Shown: one piece after another, positions 14,772 to 22,875 of the stretch
How positions within the stretch are numbered: position 1 is the first letter of the stretch
How the letters are laid out: every line of letters begins with the position of its first letter
Origin: an uncultured Roseburia sp.
GTDB taxonomy: Bacteria; Bacillota; Clostridia; Lachnospirales; Lachnospiraceae
Direction of reading: 5' to 3'
DNA length: 23,723 bases
Assembly (NCBI GenBank): GCA_934358955.1
Contig: CAKRLC010000036.1
Coordinates: 1-23,723, forward strand
The notes under the pieces: model-generated
Told to the model about the DNA's origin: nothing
Database searches by the model: none
What the model saw: the letters and a program-made list of their open reading frames with translations, nothing else
Translations under genes and position numbers: made by a program

Positions 14772-16355
14772 ATGAAAATTTTAATAGCAGACGATGAATA
14801 TTATACAGTACAAATGATATATTCACAGCTTGACTGGAAGCTGCTCGGAGTAGATGAGGTGCTTATGGCATATAACGGAGAAGAAGCAATGATGGTATTT
14901 GATGAGCAGAGACCGGAAATCATTCTGTGCGATATAGACATGCCAAAAGCTGATGGACTGGAGGTTTTAGAACATGTTGCTGCAGAAAATAAAAATGTCC
15001 AGTTTATATTTCTGACCTGCTTTGACAAATTCGAATATATCCAGAAAGCCATGCATATGGGTGCAGCAGACTACCTGTGTAAGCCATTCCAGGAGCCTGA
15101 TGTATATGCAACCGTGATGCAGGCGATCGCAAAAGTAAAAAAACAGAAAGAATATGAAAAGCTTGGAAATCTGGAATGGCAACTTGAAAAATATCAGAAA
15201 AAAATGGATCAGGAATTTATCCGAGATCTGATATATTCGAAGATTCCAGCACACAGGGAGGCTGTGCAGCAGGTGCTGGCACGGGAAAAACATATTTATG
15301 AACCGGAACACAAATACAGACTGATCCTAAACGGTATGTTTCAGAAACTGCCGGTGGGGGAAAAAGATGAATCTGTTTATCAGTTTGCATTTTGGAATAT
15401 GGCAGAGGATATTTTTCATGAAAAAGTGGAAAATTTCGAAGGAATTCCAATCAGATGGAACGGAATTTACGGAATTATGTTTGTGATAAACGAAGATCGT
15501 GAAATGAGCCAGCTGACGGAGATGGTGTATAAACTTGCAGATGCGACAGAGCTGCATCTGCATACGGCATTTGGCGGTGTAGTAAGCGGAGAGGCATTTT
15601 TGTGGGAATTTGCAGGTGAACTGGAAAATATGAAGCAGAGACTCGAACTGCAGTTGTTAAATGGTGTCAGGTTCAGCTGTCTGGAAACAGATGTCCATGG
15701 GAAAGAGGACAACAGTGATTATATTGATTATGAATATCTCTGCAGTTGCCTGGAACAGTATGATGTGAACAGAATTGTTGAATATCTGGTGCAGGTGCTT
15801 GACACACTGCAACAGCAGCTGCAGCTTACAAAAGAAGTAATGCATAAAATTAATACAGATATTACACAGACTATTTACGCGTTCTGTTATGAAAATGGAA
15901 TCGCAGCACATTTATTATTTCAGGGAAAGGAAGCTGCGCAGATGCAGAAACAGGCGGAACAGATGCCATATCACTTAATAAGATTTGTAGAATTAATGTG
16001 CATAAAGATTGTTGAACTTTTAAAGTTACAGTCAGAGGAACAGGCTTTATTTAAGAAAATTGATGAATATATCAGAGAGCATTATAAAGAACCGATCGGA
16101 CGGGATGAAGTGGCGGCAAGCCTGCATTATTCACAGAGCTATCTGTCTAAAATCTTTCGGGCCAAAATGGATATGTCATTACGTGATTATGTGAACAGAT
16201 ACCGGATTGAAGAAGCAAAAAAAAGATTGTCCAAAACGAACGAAAATATTGGAGACATTGCGATGGATATCGGATTTGAGAGCATGGCTTATTTTTCTAC
16301 GGTATTTAAAAAATACTGTGGAATGACGCCAACACAGTGGAGAAACCGCGTATGA
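14772..16355 (+). CDS. YesN-like response regulator with AraC DNA-binding domain (module B)
   Basis: Response regulator of 527 residues. The receiver domain (1-120) has Asp7-Asp8, phospho-acceptor Asp54 in ILCDIDMPKADG, and Lys104 in YLCKPFQ. The C-terminal 100 residues are an AraC-type double helix-turn-helix: AASLHYSQSYLSKIFRAKM, then YRIEEAKKRLSKTNENIGDIA and GFESMAYFSTVFKKYCGMTP. I chose the ATG at 14772 with AGGAGGAAA just upstream; an upstream ATG at 14682 would add 30 residues ahead of the receiver fold. Its stop overlaps the kinase start (ATGA), so the two are translationally coupled. Its likely targets are the module B importer promoter and perhaps the esterase genes. Confidence 0.93.
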   Translation: MKILIADDEYYTVQMIYSQLDWKLLGVDEVLMAYNGEEAMMVFDEQRPEIILCDIDMPKADGLEVLEHVAAENKNVQFIFLTCFDKFEYIQKAMHMGAADYLCKPFQEPDVYATVMQAIAKVKKQKEYEKLGNLEWQLEKYQKKMDQEFIRDLIYSKIPAHREAVQQVLAREKHIYEPEHKYRLILNGMFQKLPVGEKDESVYQFAFWNMAEDIFHEKVENFEGIPIRWNGIYGIMFVINEDREMSQLTEMVYKLADATELHLHTAFGGVVSGEAFLWEFAGELENMKQRLELQLLNGVRFSCLETDVHGKEDNSDYIDYEYLCSCLEQYDVNRIVEYLVQVLDTLQQQLQLTKEVMHKINTDITQTIYAFCYENGIAAHLLFQGKEAAQMQKQAEQMPYHLIRFVELMCIKIVELLKLQSEEQALFKKIDEYIREHYKEPIGRDEVAASLHYSQSYLSKIFRAKMDMSLRDYVNRYRIEEAKKRLSKTNENIGDIAMDIGFESMAYFSTVFKKYCGMTPTQWRNRV

Positions 16356-18031
16356 AAAAAATAAGAGGATTGTCATTACTTCAGAAATTAATGCTGATGC
16401 TGTCTGTACTGCTATGCATTCTGTTTCTGTCATTCATGATTTCAACACTGAATATTTATTATGCAGAAACGCAGATACAATACAAAGAGTATGAGTATAA
16501 AGTAGAAGCATATACAGACAGTGTAAATAATTCACTGAATTCGATCACCACTCATATGAGAGAAATCCTGCAGGATCTGGCTGATCCACAGAGTGTGTCA
16601 AAATTAAGGTCACAGAATGAAAGTGAAAAAAAGCTGGAGCTGAGCAGCTATTACGAGAAGCTTGCAAACAAATGCGAGAATGTTGAAAATCTGGATATTA
16701 TTTTTCTGATCGATACCAGCAATGACCAGAAGATCTGGACTTACAGCAAAGAGGTTCCGCTGTCGGTGAAGCAGGATTTCTGGTATTATGTCGATGGTAA
16801 GAATTATGCGTATAAAGGCTGGAATGAGAAAAAGTGGCAGATATACTGGATGGACGGAGAACCATATTATCTGAAAATGTATATTATGAATGGATTTATA
16901 CTGGGAGCTTTTTCCAGTGAATCTTATTACAGTGCAGAAATAAGGGCAATAGAAGGGGATGACCAGTACCGGTGGGCTTTGGTTGCAGAAGATCATATTG
17001 AATCTAATTTTATTGAAAAAGAAGAAGATCTTATCCGGTATCAGGGAAAAAAGAACGGGTATAAATGGATCGTGGTAAAGAGGGATTTTCCGATACTGGA
17101 TGCAGAATTGTATATGGTTTTTTCCAATAATTACTGGGCAATGTTCCGCAATATCCTTATCACAAGTGTGATGGTCCTGCTTATGTTATGTGTTGTGATT
17201 GATGTTTTCATTATAAGATGCCTGCAGGTCTTTGTTGTGAGACCGGTGGATAAGCTGGTGGAGGCGTCGGAGCAGATTATCCATGGAAAATATGATTATA
17301 CGATACCGGAGACAGGAAGAGGAGAAATACTAGTTCTTGAAAAGGCATTTAACAGTGCGCTTCATACAGTAGTAGATCTGAAAATTGACCAGTATGAGCA
17401 GAAGCTGGTGCAGCAGAGAAAAGAACTGAAAGCATTAAGACAGCAATTAAAGCCGCATTTTTATCTGAATGCCCTGTCTGTTGTAAAGGGAATGGCTTAT
17501 CAGAAGGAGACAGAGAAAATATTGCAATATATTGATCTGCTGACAATACATATAAGGTATATGCTGAAAAATAATGCCCCGGATACAAGCATAGGAGAAG
17601 AGATCAGTCAGGTAAAAAACTATGTAAATCTGCAAAAAATATGTTTTCCGAATAAGATAACTGCGTTTATTCAATGTGAGGAAAACTGTGAAGACGTAAG
17701 AATCCCGTACCTGCTCATACAGACGTTAGTAGAAAATGCATTTAAACATGCAAGGTCAACAGATAATTTTGTCATGTTTAATCTGTCTGTATATAGGGAG
17801 GAAAGCATGACAGTGATCGAATATGAGGACAGCGGGGAAGGATTCTCCGAGGAAGACCTGAAACGGTATGCAAAAGTTAATCCGGACTGCGAGGAGCACC
17901 TAGGACTGAATAATATCCGGAAAACGTTAGAGATCAGATATGGAAGAAAGGACCTGATGACACTGTCAAATGGAACGCCACATGGAGCAAAAATAAAAAT
18001 CTGTATTCCGGATCAGGAGAAAGAAAGGTAG
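16352..18031 (+). CDS. YesM-like membrane sensor histidine kinase (module B)
   Basis: Sensor kinase of 559 residues. Membrane segment 1 is about 12-34, the extracellular sensor about 35-266, membrane segment 2 about 267-291, then HAMP, the His_kinase box with His369 (QLKPHFYLNAL), and an ATPase domain. The N-box is canonical (VENAFKHAR, Asn462), the next motif reads EDSGEGF, and the last glycine motif is LGLNNIRKTLE. The start at 16352 overlaps the regulator's stop as ATGA and has a GGAG site; a GTG at 16337 is possible but less likely. Unlike the module A kinase, all catalytic motifs are intact and the gene is directly coupled to its regulator. The extracellular sensor differs in sequence from that of module A, so the two probably perceive different ligands. 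Confidence 0.93.
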   Translation: MKKIRGLSLLQKLMLMLSVLLCILFLSFMISTLNIYYAETQIQYKEYEYKVEAYTDSVNNSLNSITTHMREILQDLADPQSVSKLRSQNESEKKLELSSYYEKLANKCENVENLDIIFLIDTSNDQKIWTYSKEVPLSVKQDFWYYVDGKNYAYKGWNEKKWQIYWMDGEPYYLKMYIMNGFILGAFSSESYYSAEIRAIEGDDQYRWALVAEDHIESNFIEKEEDLIRYQGKKNGYKWIVVKRDFPILDAELYMVFSNNYWAMFRNILITSVMVLLMLCVVIDVFIIRCLQVFVVRPVDKLVEASEQIIHGKYDYTIPETGRGEILVLEKAFNSALHTVVDLKIDQYEQKLVQQRKELKALRQQLKPHFYLNALSVVKGMAYQKETEKILQYIDLLTIHIRYMLKNNAPDTSIGEEISQVKNYVNLQKICFPNKITAFIQCEENCEDVRIPYLLIQTLVENAFKHARSTDNFVMFNLSVYREESMTVIEYEDSGEGFSEEDLKRYAKVNPDCEEHLGLNNIRKTLEIRYGRKDLMTLSNGTPHGAKIKICIPDQEKER

Positions 18032-18084
18032 CAACAATTTTAAAAGATCATCTGATATTTTTAAAATAATAAAACTGGAGAAAA

Positions 18085-18093
18085 TGCTATATT
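18085..18093 (+). promoter_or_regulatory. Candidate extended -10 promoter for the esterase genes
   Basis: TGCTATATT (extended -10 TG, then TATATT at 18088-18093) lies 47 nt before the esterase ATG in the AT-rich 108-nt gap after the kinase. No matching -35 is seen. No terminator separates the kinase from the esterase, so read-through from module B is equally possible. Confidence 0.35.
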
Positions 18094-18139
18094 AAAATTA
18101 TAAGAAGGGAAAACAGAAAGAGCAAAGGAGAAGAGAGAT

Positions 18140-18934
18140 ATGGCAGTTTATCAGGTTACTTATTTCAGCAATGCGATTGCACGTTTCACACAGTTTACTA
18201 TGGTAATCCCAAATGACACGCCGGTACAGATGCAGGAGATGGCAGACAGCTATAAAAGGCCAATGAAAACGCTGATGCTGCTGCATGGATATAATGGGTG
18301 TAGCACAGACTGGATGTACGGAAGCAGTGTCCAGGACATGTCCATGAAGTATAACATGGCAATTATTATGCCAAATGGTGAAAATAGCTTTTACCTGAAT
18401 GGAAAAGGCAGCGGGAAGGCATATGAAACTTATGTTGGAGAAGAACTGATCGGATACATCCGTGATACATTTCATATCGCGACTGGTCCTAAGGATACTT
18501 ATATCGGAGGATTCTCAATGGGAGGATATGGTGCGGTGCATACGGCATTAAACCATCCGGATGTATATGGAAAAGCATTCGGACTTTCTTCAGCAGTAAT
18601 TATTCCGATGCTGAAGGAGCTGACACCAGACATGAAAAATCCAATAGCAGATTACGATTATTATGTGCAGACATTTGGAGATCTTGAAAAAGCAGCAGAA
18701 ACACATATCAATCCGCTTGTCCAGATAGAGCAGCTGAAAACTGCTGGAAAGAGAATACCACCATTATATCTGACGTGTGGAACAGAAGATTTTGGGTATC
18801 AGATGAATACACAGTTCGCAGAAGAAATGAAGCAGGCAGGTGCGGAAGTAGAATTTCACGATGGACCGGGGGAACATAACTGGACTTTTTGGAACAAATG
18901 GTTTGAACCGGCAATAGAATGGCTAGTCAGATAA
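18140..18934 (+). CDS. EstA-type alpha/beta-hydrolase esterase 1 (putative esterase, PF00756-like)
   Basis: Serine esterase of 264 residues, related to the tributyrin esterase / esterase D / CE1 group. Visible elements: LLHGY around the oxyanion hole (47-51), nucleophile Ser126 in GGFSMGG, acid Asp217 in CGTEDF, and His246 in GEHNWTFW. No signal peptide or lipobox, so cytosolic. It should hydrolyse short-chain acyl or aryl esters of an imported compound; the exact acyl group is not readable. It aligns nearly without gaps with the esterase at 20778, with all three catalytic residues at identical positions, so the two are a duplication. Start: ATG with AAAGGAGAAG. It is followed after 10 nt by the carboxylesterase gene, so the two form one transcription unit. 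Confidence 0.9.
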   Translation: MAVYQVTYFSNAIARFTQFTMVIPNDTPVQMQEMADSYKRPMKTLMLLHGYNGCSTDWMYGSSVQDMSMKYNMAIIMPNGENSFYLNGKGSGKAYETYVGEELIGYIRDTFHIATGPKDTYIGGFSMGGYGAVHTALNHPDVYGKAFGLSSAVIIPMLKELTPDMKNPIADYDYYVQTFGDLEKAAETHINPLVQIEQLKTAGKRIPPLYLTCGTEDFGYQMNTQFAEEMKQAGAEVEFHDGPGEHNWTFWNKWFEPAIEWLVR

Positions 18935-18944
18935 GGAGGATAGG

Positions 18945-20513
18945 ATGAATCAGTTTGAAAATGCAAAGGTATTGGTAAAGCAGGGATGGCTGCAGGGATA
19001 TGTAGATGGAAAGCTGAAAATATTTAAGGGAGTACCTTACGCAGCACCGCCGGTTGGAAATTTACGATTTCGTCATCCGGTCGACCCGCAGAGATGGAAG
19101 GGCGTAAGAAAGGCAACAGAATATAGCGCAGCAGCAATCCAGCCGGTCATGGAAGACCCGGAAGCGATCGCAAATGTTCATGGCGTTCCACAGATGCTGG
19201 CACGTTCTCAATACGAAGAAGACTGCCTGTATTTAAACATCTGGAGTCCGGCAAAAACGGCGGAAGACAAACTGCCGGTATTCATTTGGGTGCATGGTGG
19301 AGGAATGGTAGCGGGATCCGGCGTGGAATGTGTCTGTGATGGTGACGGACTGGCAAAAAGAAAGGACATGATCGTTGTAACAATTAATTACAGACTGGGT
19401 TTCTTTGGCTTTTTTGCGCATCCAAAGCTGACAGAAGAAGGAAACGGAACATCGGGAAACTATGCACTATACGATATCCGGAAAGCCTGCGAGTGGGTAA
19501 AAAATAATATTGAAGTCTTTGGCGGAGACCCGGAGAATATCACAGTTGCAGGGCAGTCCGGAGGGGCAGCTGCCGTAGGAACGCTGCATGCATCTCCGCT
19601 TATGAAGGGACTGATCCAGCACGTTTCCATTGAGAGCGGTCCGATTTTCTGGGGATTTATGCAGCCACAGCCAAGAGAGAATCTTGAAAGAAAAGGAATC
19701 GAATTCATGGAAAAAGCGGGCATAAACAGTATAGATGTGCTGAGAAGAATGGACGCATGGGATTTGTTTGACAAATTCAGTGAGATTTATCAGAATCCTG
19801 CTTATTTTTCATTCTGTATCGATGGAGAATATCTGCCGGAAAAATATACGGATATCATGGAACAGGGAAAATTCAATGACTTTGATGTGATGATCGGAAG
19901 CTGTGCCCAGGAATTTCTGATCGGATCAGAGGATGGAATTCCGGTAGAACGATATGAAAAAATACTTGAGGAATATTTCCCGGACAATCTGGATAACATG
20001 AAAAAATGGTATCCGGCAGAAAATCCAGTACAGGCAAGAAAACAGCTGACTACGATCGCATCTGACGCAATGCTGATGGGATCTGCAAAAATTGGGGAGC
20101 TTTGCCACAAATATGGCCGTAATGCATATGTCTGGCTAATGAACAAGGAAAATGAGACAGAAAAAGGAAGAAGGATCGGAAGCCCACATTGTGCGGAAAT
20201 GCCATATGTATTCGGAAGAGTAGATACCGGGGAACAAAATCCGTTCTTCCCATATCACTGGGTGGGAAAAGACTATGACTTTATGGAGTTTATACAGGAA
20301 CGCTGGTATAACTTCAGTAAATATGGAAATCCGAATGGAGAAAAAGAGCAGAGCTGGAAAAAGTATGAACAGAATTTTGATATCTGTATTCTTGGAAACA
20401 ATTCTCACATGATTCCTGAGGAACAGCAGGAAAAATACAGATATTATTATAAGAAATTGAATGCCGGAGAAACGATCGATATCATGAGAATGATGTTTAC
20501 GTGGGAAGATTAG
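18945..20513 (+). CDS. Type-B carboxylesterase
   Basis: Carboxylesterase type B family (COesterase, PF00135), 522 residues, full length. Motifs: PYAAPPVGNLRF (31-42), EDCLYLNIW (92-100), oxyanion HGGG (117-120), nucleophile Ser205 in AGQSGGAAA, probable acid Glu323 in GSCAQEFLIG, and His415 in GSPHCAEMPYVFG. No signal peptide, so intracellular. The family cleaves bulky or aromatic esters (for example p-nitrobenzyl esterase and many carboxylesterases). Its presence beside CE1-like esterases suggests more than one ester type must be removed. Start: ATG after TAAGGAGG, 10 nt from the previous stop. It is followed by a good terminator, so it ends the first esterase transcription unit. Confidence 0.93.
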   Translation: MNQFENAKVLVKQGWLQGYVDGKLKIFKGVPYAAPPVGNLRFRHPVDPQRWKGVRKATEYSAAAIQPVMEDPEAIANVHGVPQMLARSQYEEDCLYLNIWSPAKTAEDKLPVFIWVHGGGMVAGSGVECVCDGDGLAKRKDMIVVTINYRLGFFGFFAHPKLTEEGNGTSGNYALYDIRKACEWVKNNIEVFGGDPENITVAGQSGGAAAVGTLHASPLMKGLIQHVSIESGPIFWGFMQPQPRENLERKGIEFMEKAGINSIDVLRRMDAWDLFDKFSEIYQNPAYFSFCIDGEYLPEKYTDIMEQGKFNDFDVMIGSCAQEFLIGSEDGIPVERYEKILEEYFPDNLDNMKKWYPAENPVQARKQLTTIASDAMLMGSAKIGELCHKYGRNAYVWLMNKENETEKGRRIGSPHCAEMPYVFGRVDTGEQNPFFPYHWVGKDYDFMEFIQERWYNFSKYGNPNGEKEQSWKKYEQNFDICILGNNSHMIPEEQQEKYRYYYKKLNAGETIDIMRMMFTWED

Positions 20514-20534
20514 AAAACGTGGCATATAACATTT

Positions 20535-20569
20535 AAAAAGATGCTTTCATGAAAGGAAGCATCTTTTTT
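20535..20569 (+). terminator. Rho-independent terminator after the carboxylesterase
   Basis: The arms AAAAAGATGCTT (20535-20546) and AAGCATCTTTTT (20557-20568) pair perfectly, extended by a T-G and a C-G pair around a 6-nt loop, with the T-run built into the right arm. The remaining gap to 20777 shows only a weak promoter-like TTGAAA (20633-20638) and TATAGT (20660-20665) at too long a spacing, and no gene. Confidence 0.82.
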
Positions 20570-20777
20570 ATAGGAGAGAATCACTGCAAAATAATCCAGC
20601 CTGACAGAAAAATGAAAACAATGCTCTTATTTTTGAAAGAGATCAGGAAATAAATCAATTATAGTAGAAACAGGAAGAAAGATGACGAGGTGTATCAGAA
20701 GATACATGTCAGACCACCACATAACTGAAAAGGCAGAAGAACAGTTATGACTTTATAAAGAAGAGAGAGGTATTATT

Positions 20778-21575
20778 ATGTCATTATTACAGGTAAACAC
20801 TTATTCACTGGCATTAAGCCGTATTGTCACATTTCATGTGATCCTTCCAAATGATCTTCCGCCGGAGATGACCGCCGGAAATCCATACTATGAGAGACCG
20901 ATGAAAACATTATATCTGCTCCACGGATTTTCAGGAAATACAACAGACTGGTTGACCGGAAGTCTGATCCAGGAGCTTGCAGGAAAATATAATCTGGCAG
21001 TTGTGCTTCCATCTGGTGAGAACAGCTTCTATCTAAATGGAAAGGGAACCGGAAGAGCTTACGAAACATTTACAGCGGAAGAACTGATGGATTACTGCAA
21101 GAGGACGTTTGGATTCTCCGATAAACCGGAAGACAATTTTATCGGCGGACTGTCCATGGGTGGCTTTGGTGCAATCCATACGGCATTAAAATATCCGGAA
21201 CGTTTTGGAAAAATGTTCGGATTATCATCCGCTCTGGTCGTAAACGGAATCAAAAGTATGGAACCGGGAGCAAATGACGGGATTGCCGATTATGATTACT
21301 ATACACAGATCTTTGGTGATCTGACACAGTTAGATACCAGTGAAAAAAATCCGGAATACCTGATAACAGAGCGGCTGAAAAAAGGCGAGAAGATCCAGCC
21401 AATTTTTATGGCATGCGGATCAGAAGATTTCCTCATCAATGAAAACCACGAGTTTCGGGATTTTCTGACGGAAAAAGGTGTGGATGTTACTTATAAAGAA
21501 AGCACAGGAATCCATGACTGGAAGTTCTGGAATGAGTATCTAGAGCCGGCCATCCAGTGGGCGCTTGAGGAATAA
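20778..21575 (+). CDS. EstA-type alpha/beta-hydrolase esterase 2 (putative esterase, PF00756-like)
   Basis: Serine esterase of 265 residues, paralogue of the product of 18140. LLHGF (47-51) provides the oxyanion region, the nucleophile is Ser126 in GGLSMGG, the acid Asp217 in CGSEDF, and the base His246 in GIHDWKFW. The segment GENSFYLNGKG is identical in both copies. No signal peptide. The function should be hydrolysis of short acyl or aryl esters in the cytosol, with a preference shifted from copy 1. Start: ATG with GAGAGAGG. It lies after a terminator with a 264-nt gap, so it probably has its own promoter. A 150-nt gap with a repeat remnant follows. Confidence 0.9.
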   Translation: MSLLQVNTYSLALSRIVTFHVILPNDLPPEMTAGNPYYERPMKTLYLLHGFSGNTTDWLTGSLIQELAGKYNLAVVLPSGENSFYLNGKGTGRAYETFTAEELMDYCKRTFGFSDKPEDNFIGGLSMGGFGAIHTALKYPERFGKMFGLSSALVVNGIKSMEPGANDGIADYDYYTQIFGDLTQLDTSEKNPEYLITERLKKGEKIQPIFMACGSEDFLINENHEFRDFLTEKGVDVTYKESTGIHDWKFWNEYLEPAIQWALEE

Positions 21576-21624
21576 TATTTAGGTTGTGAAGGCAGTCAGT
21601 ATTAAAAGAAACTATTTAAAATTC

Positions 21625-21668
21625 TTTGTGCAGGACATTCCGAGAAACACCTGAAAGCGAAGAGTGTG
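21625..21668 (+). repeat. Partial copy of the palindromic repeat family
   Basis: An ungapped comparison with 1286-1329, the left inner arm of the large palindrome, gives 31 of 44 identities, including TTGTGCA, ACATTCCGA and CTGAAAGCG. The right side is weaker: TTTTCAG near 21690 can pair with CTGAAA, and GCCTC near 21702 with GAG. It lies in the 150-nt gap between two esterase genes and ends 57 nt before the next start. Confidence 0.65.
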
Positions 21669-21725
21669 TATGCCATGAAGTAATAACAATTTTCAGTGAT
21701 GCCTCAGGAGAAAGAAAGGAAAAGT

Positions 21726-22835
21726 ATGAATTACAATATAAATGAACAAAAATTAGGCTTCGACAGAGTACTGCCATGGGAAGGACAGATTTCGGCGCTG
21801 GTGAAAGAAGGGGATAAGTATTTTTTGCAGATGGCTGCGCCGGAAGCAAAAAAGGTTTCCTTTGTGATGAATGAGGAAGAATTTCCGTGCATCCGCGAAG
21901 AAGATGGTGTGTGGAGGATGGAATACCCAATCCGGAAAGGGATTCAATACGTACAGCTTCTGATCGATGATGTCCCGGTCATCACGCCGCTTCTGCCTAT
22001 CACTTATGGCTACAGCCGTCCATATAATTATGTGGCGCTGGAAATGGAAAACGAAGACTTTTATGCGATCAAAGATGTTCCACATGGAAGTGTGAGAAGA
22101 GAATATTTCTTTTCAGAGGTAACAGGAGAGTGGGAAAGCTGTATCGTGTATACACCATATGCGTATGAAACAGAGACAGACCAGGAGTTTCCGGTACTGT
22201 ATCTTCAGCATGGACATGGAGAGAACGAAGTCGGCTGGACAGCCTCCGGAAAAGTGAATTTTATTCTCGATAATTTGATCGCAGAGGGAAAAGCTGTTCC
22301 GATGGTGATCGTCATGAGCAATGGCATGGTACAGACTGTCAATGAAAAAGGGGAGCGGATCGTTGATTTTAAGCTTTTTGAAAAACAGCTGCTGACTGAC
22401 ATTATTCCATATATCGAGCAGAAATTCCGTGTTGGAAAGACAAAAGAGATGCGTGCAATGGCTGGACTGTCTATGGGATCTTTACAGACAAGTATTACCG
22501 GATTTAACCATCCGGAATATTTCAGTTCACTTGGTATTTTCAGTGGGTTTGTGACAGATATGATCCAGGGAAGCCTTTTAGACCAGGTTGACCGCGGCGC
22601 AAGTGATAATGAGCATTTAAAAATACTGGATGATCCAAAGGCATTTGCAGAAACATTTAAAGTATATTTCCGGGCGATGGGTGATGAGGATCCATTCTGG
22701 GAGCATTTCGAGCACGATGATAAAATGTTGGAAGAAAAAGGAATTTCACAGATCCGTAAAGTATATTTTGGTACACATGACTGGAATATATGGCGCATGT
22801 GTATCCGGGACTTTGCACAGCTGATCTTTCGATAA
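21726..22835 (+). CDS. Two-domain CE1-like esterase (feruloyl/acetyl esterase type)
   Basis: Protein of 369 residues. The N-terminal part (about 15-105) looks like an immunoglobulin-like/CBM48-type domain (SALVKEGDKYFLQMAAPEAK, then VWRMEYPIRKGIQYVQLLIDD). The catalytic alpha/beta-hydrolase domain starts near 120: oxyanion region LYLQHGHGENEVGW (158-171), nucleophile Ser249 in AGLSMGS, acid Asp320 or Asp322 (AMGDEDPFW), and His351 in GTHDWNIWR. This layout is familiar from bacterial feruloyl and acetyl-xylan esterases of family CE1. Those are often secreted, but no signal peptide is present here. I start at the ATG at 21726 behind GAAAGGAAAAG; the in-frame ATG at 21696 would add ten residues from the repeat-containing gap. 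Its function is probably removal of an aromatic or acetyl group from a sugar. Confidence 0.88.
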   Translation: MNYNINEQKLGFDRVLPWEGQISALVKEGDKYFLQMAAPEAKKVSFVMNEEEFPCIREEDGVWRMEYPIRKGIQYVQLLIDDVPVITPLLPITYGYSRPYNYVALEMENEDFYAIKDVPHGSVRREYFFSEVTGEWESCIVYTPYAYETETDQEFPVLYLQHGHGENEVGWTASGKVNFILDNLIAEGKAVPMVIVMSNGMVQTVNEKGERIVDFKLFEKQLLTDIIPYIEQKFRVGKTKEMRAMAGLSMGSLQTSITGFNHPEYFSSLGIFSGFVTDMIQGSLLDQVDRGASDNEHLKILDDPKAFAETFKVYFRAMGDEDPFWEHFEHDDKMLEEKGISQIRKVYFGTHDWNIWRMCIRDFAQLIFR

Positions 22836-22875
22836 AGGAGATATAGCCCAACAAATAGATTAGGAGAAAAGAAAC

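Noticed and set aside
20633..20665. Promoter for esterase 2 (TTGAAA and TATAGT)
   Set aside because: The spacing of 21 nt is too long for a standard promoter; noted only as a weak candidate.
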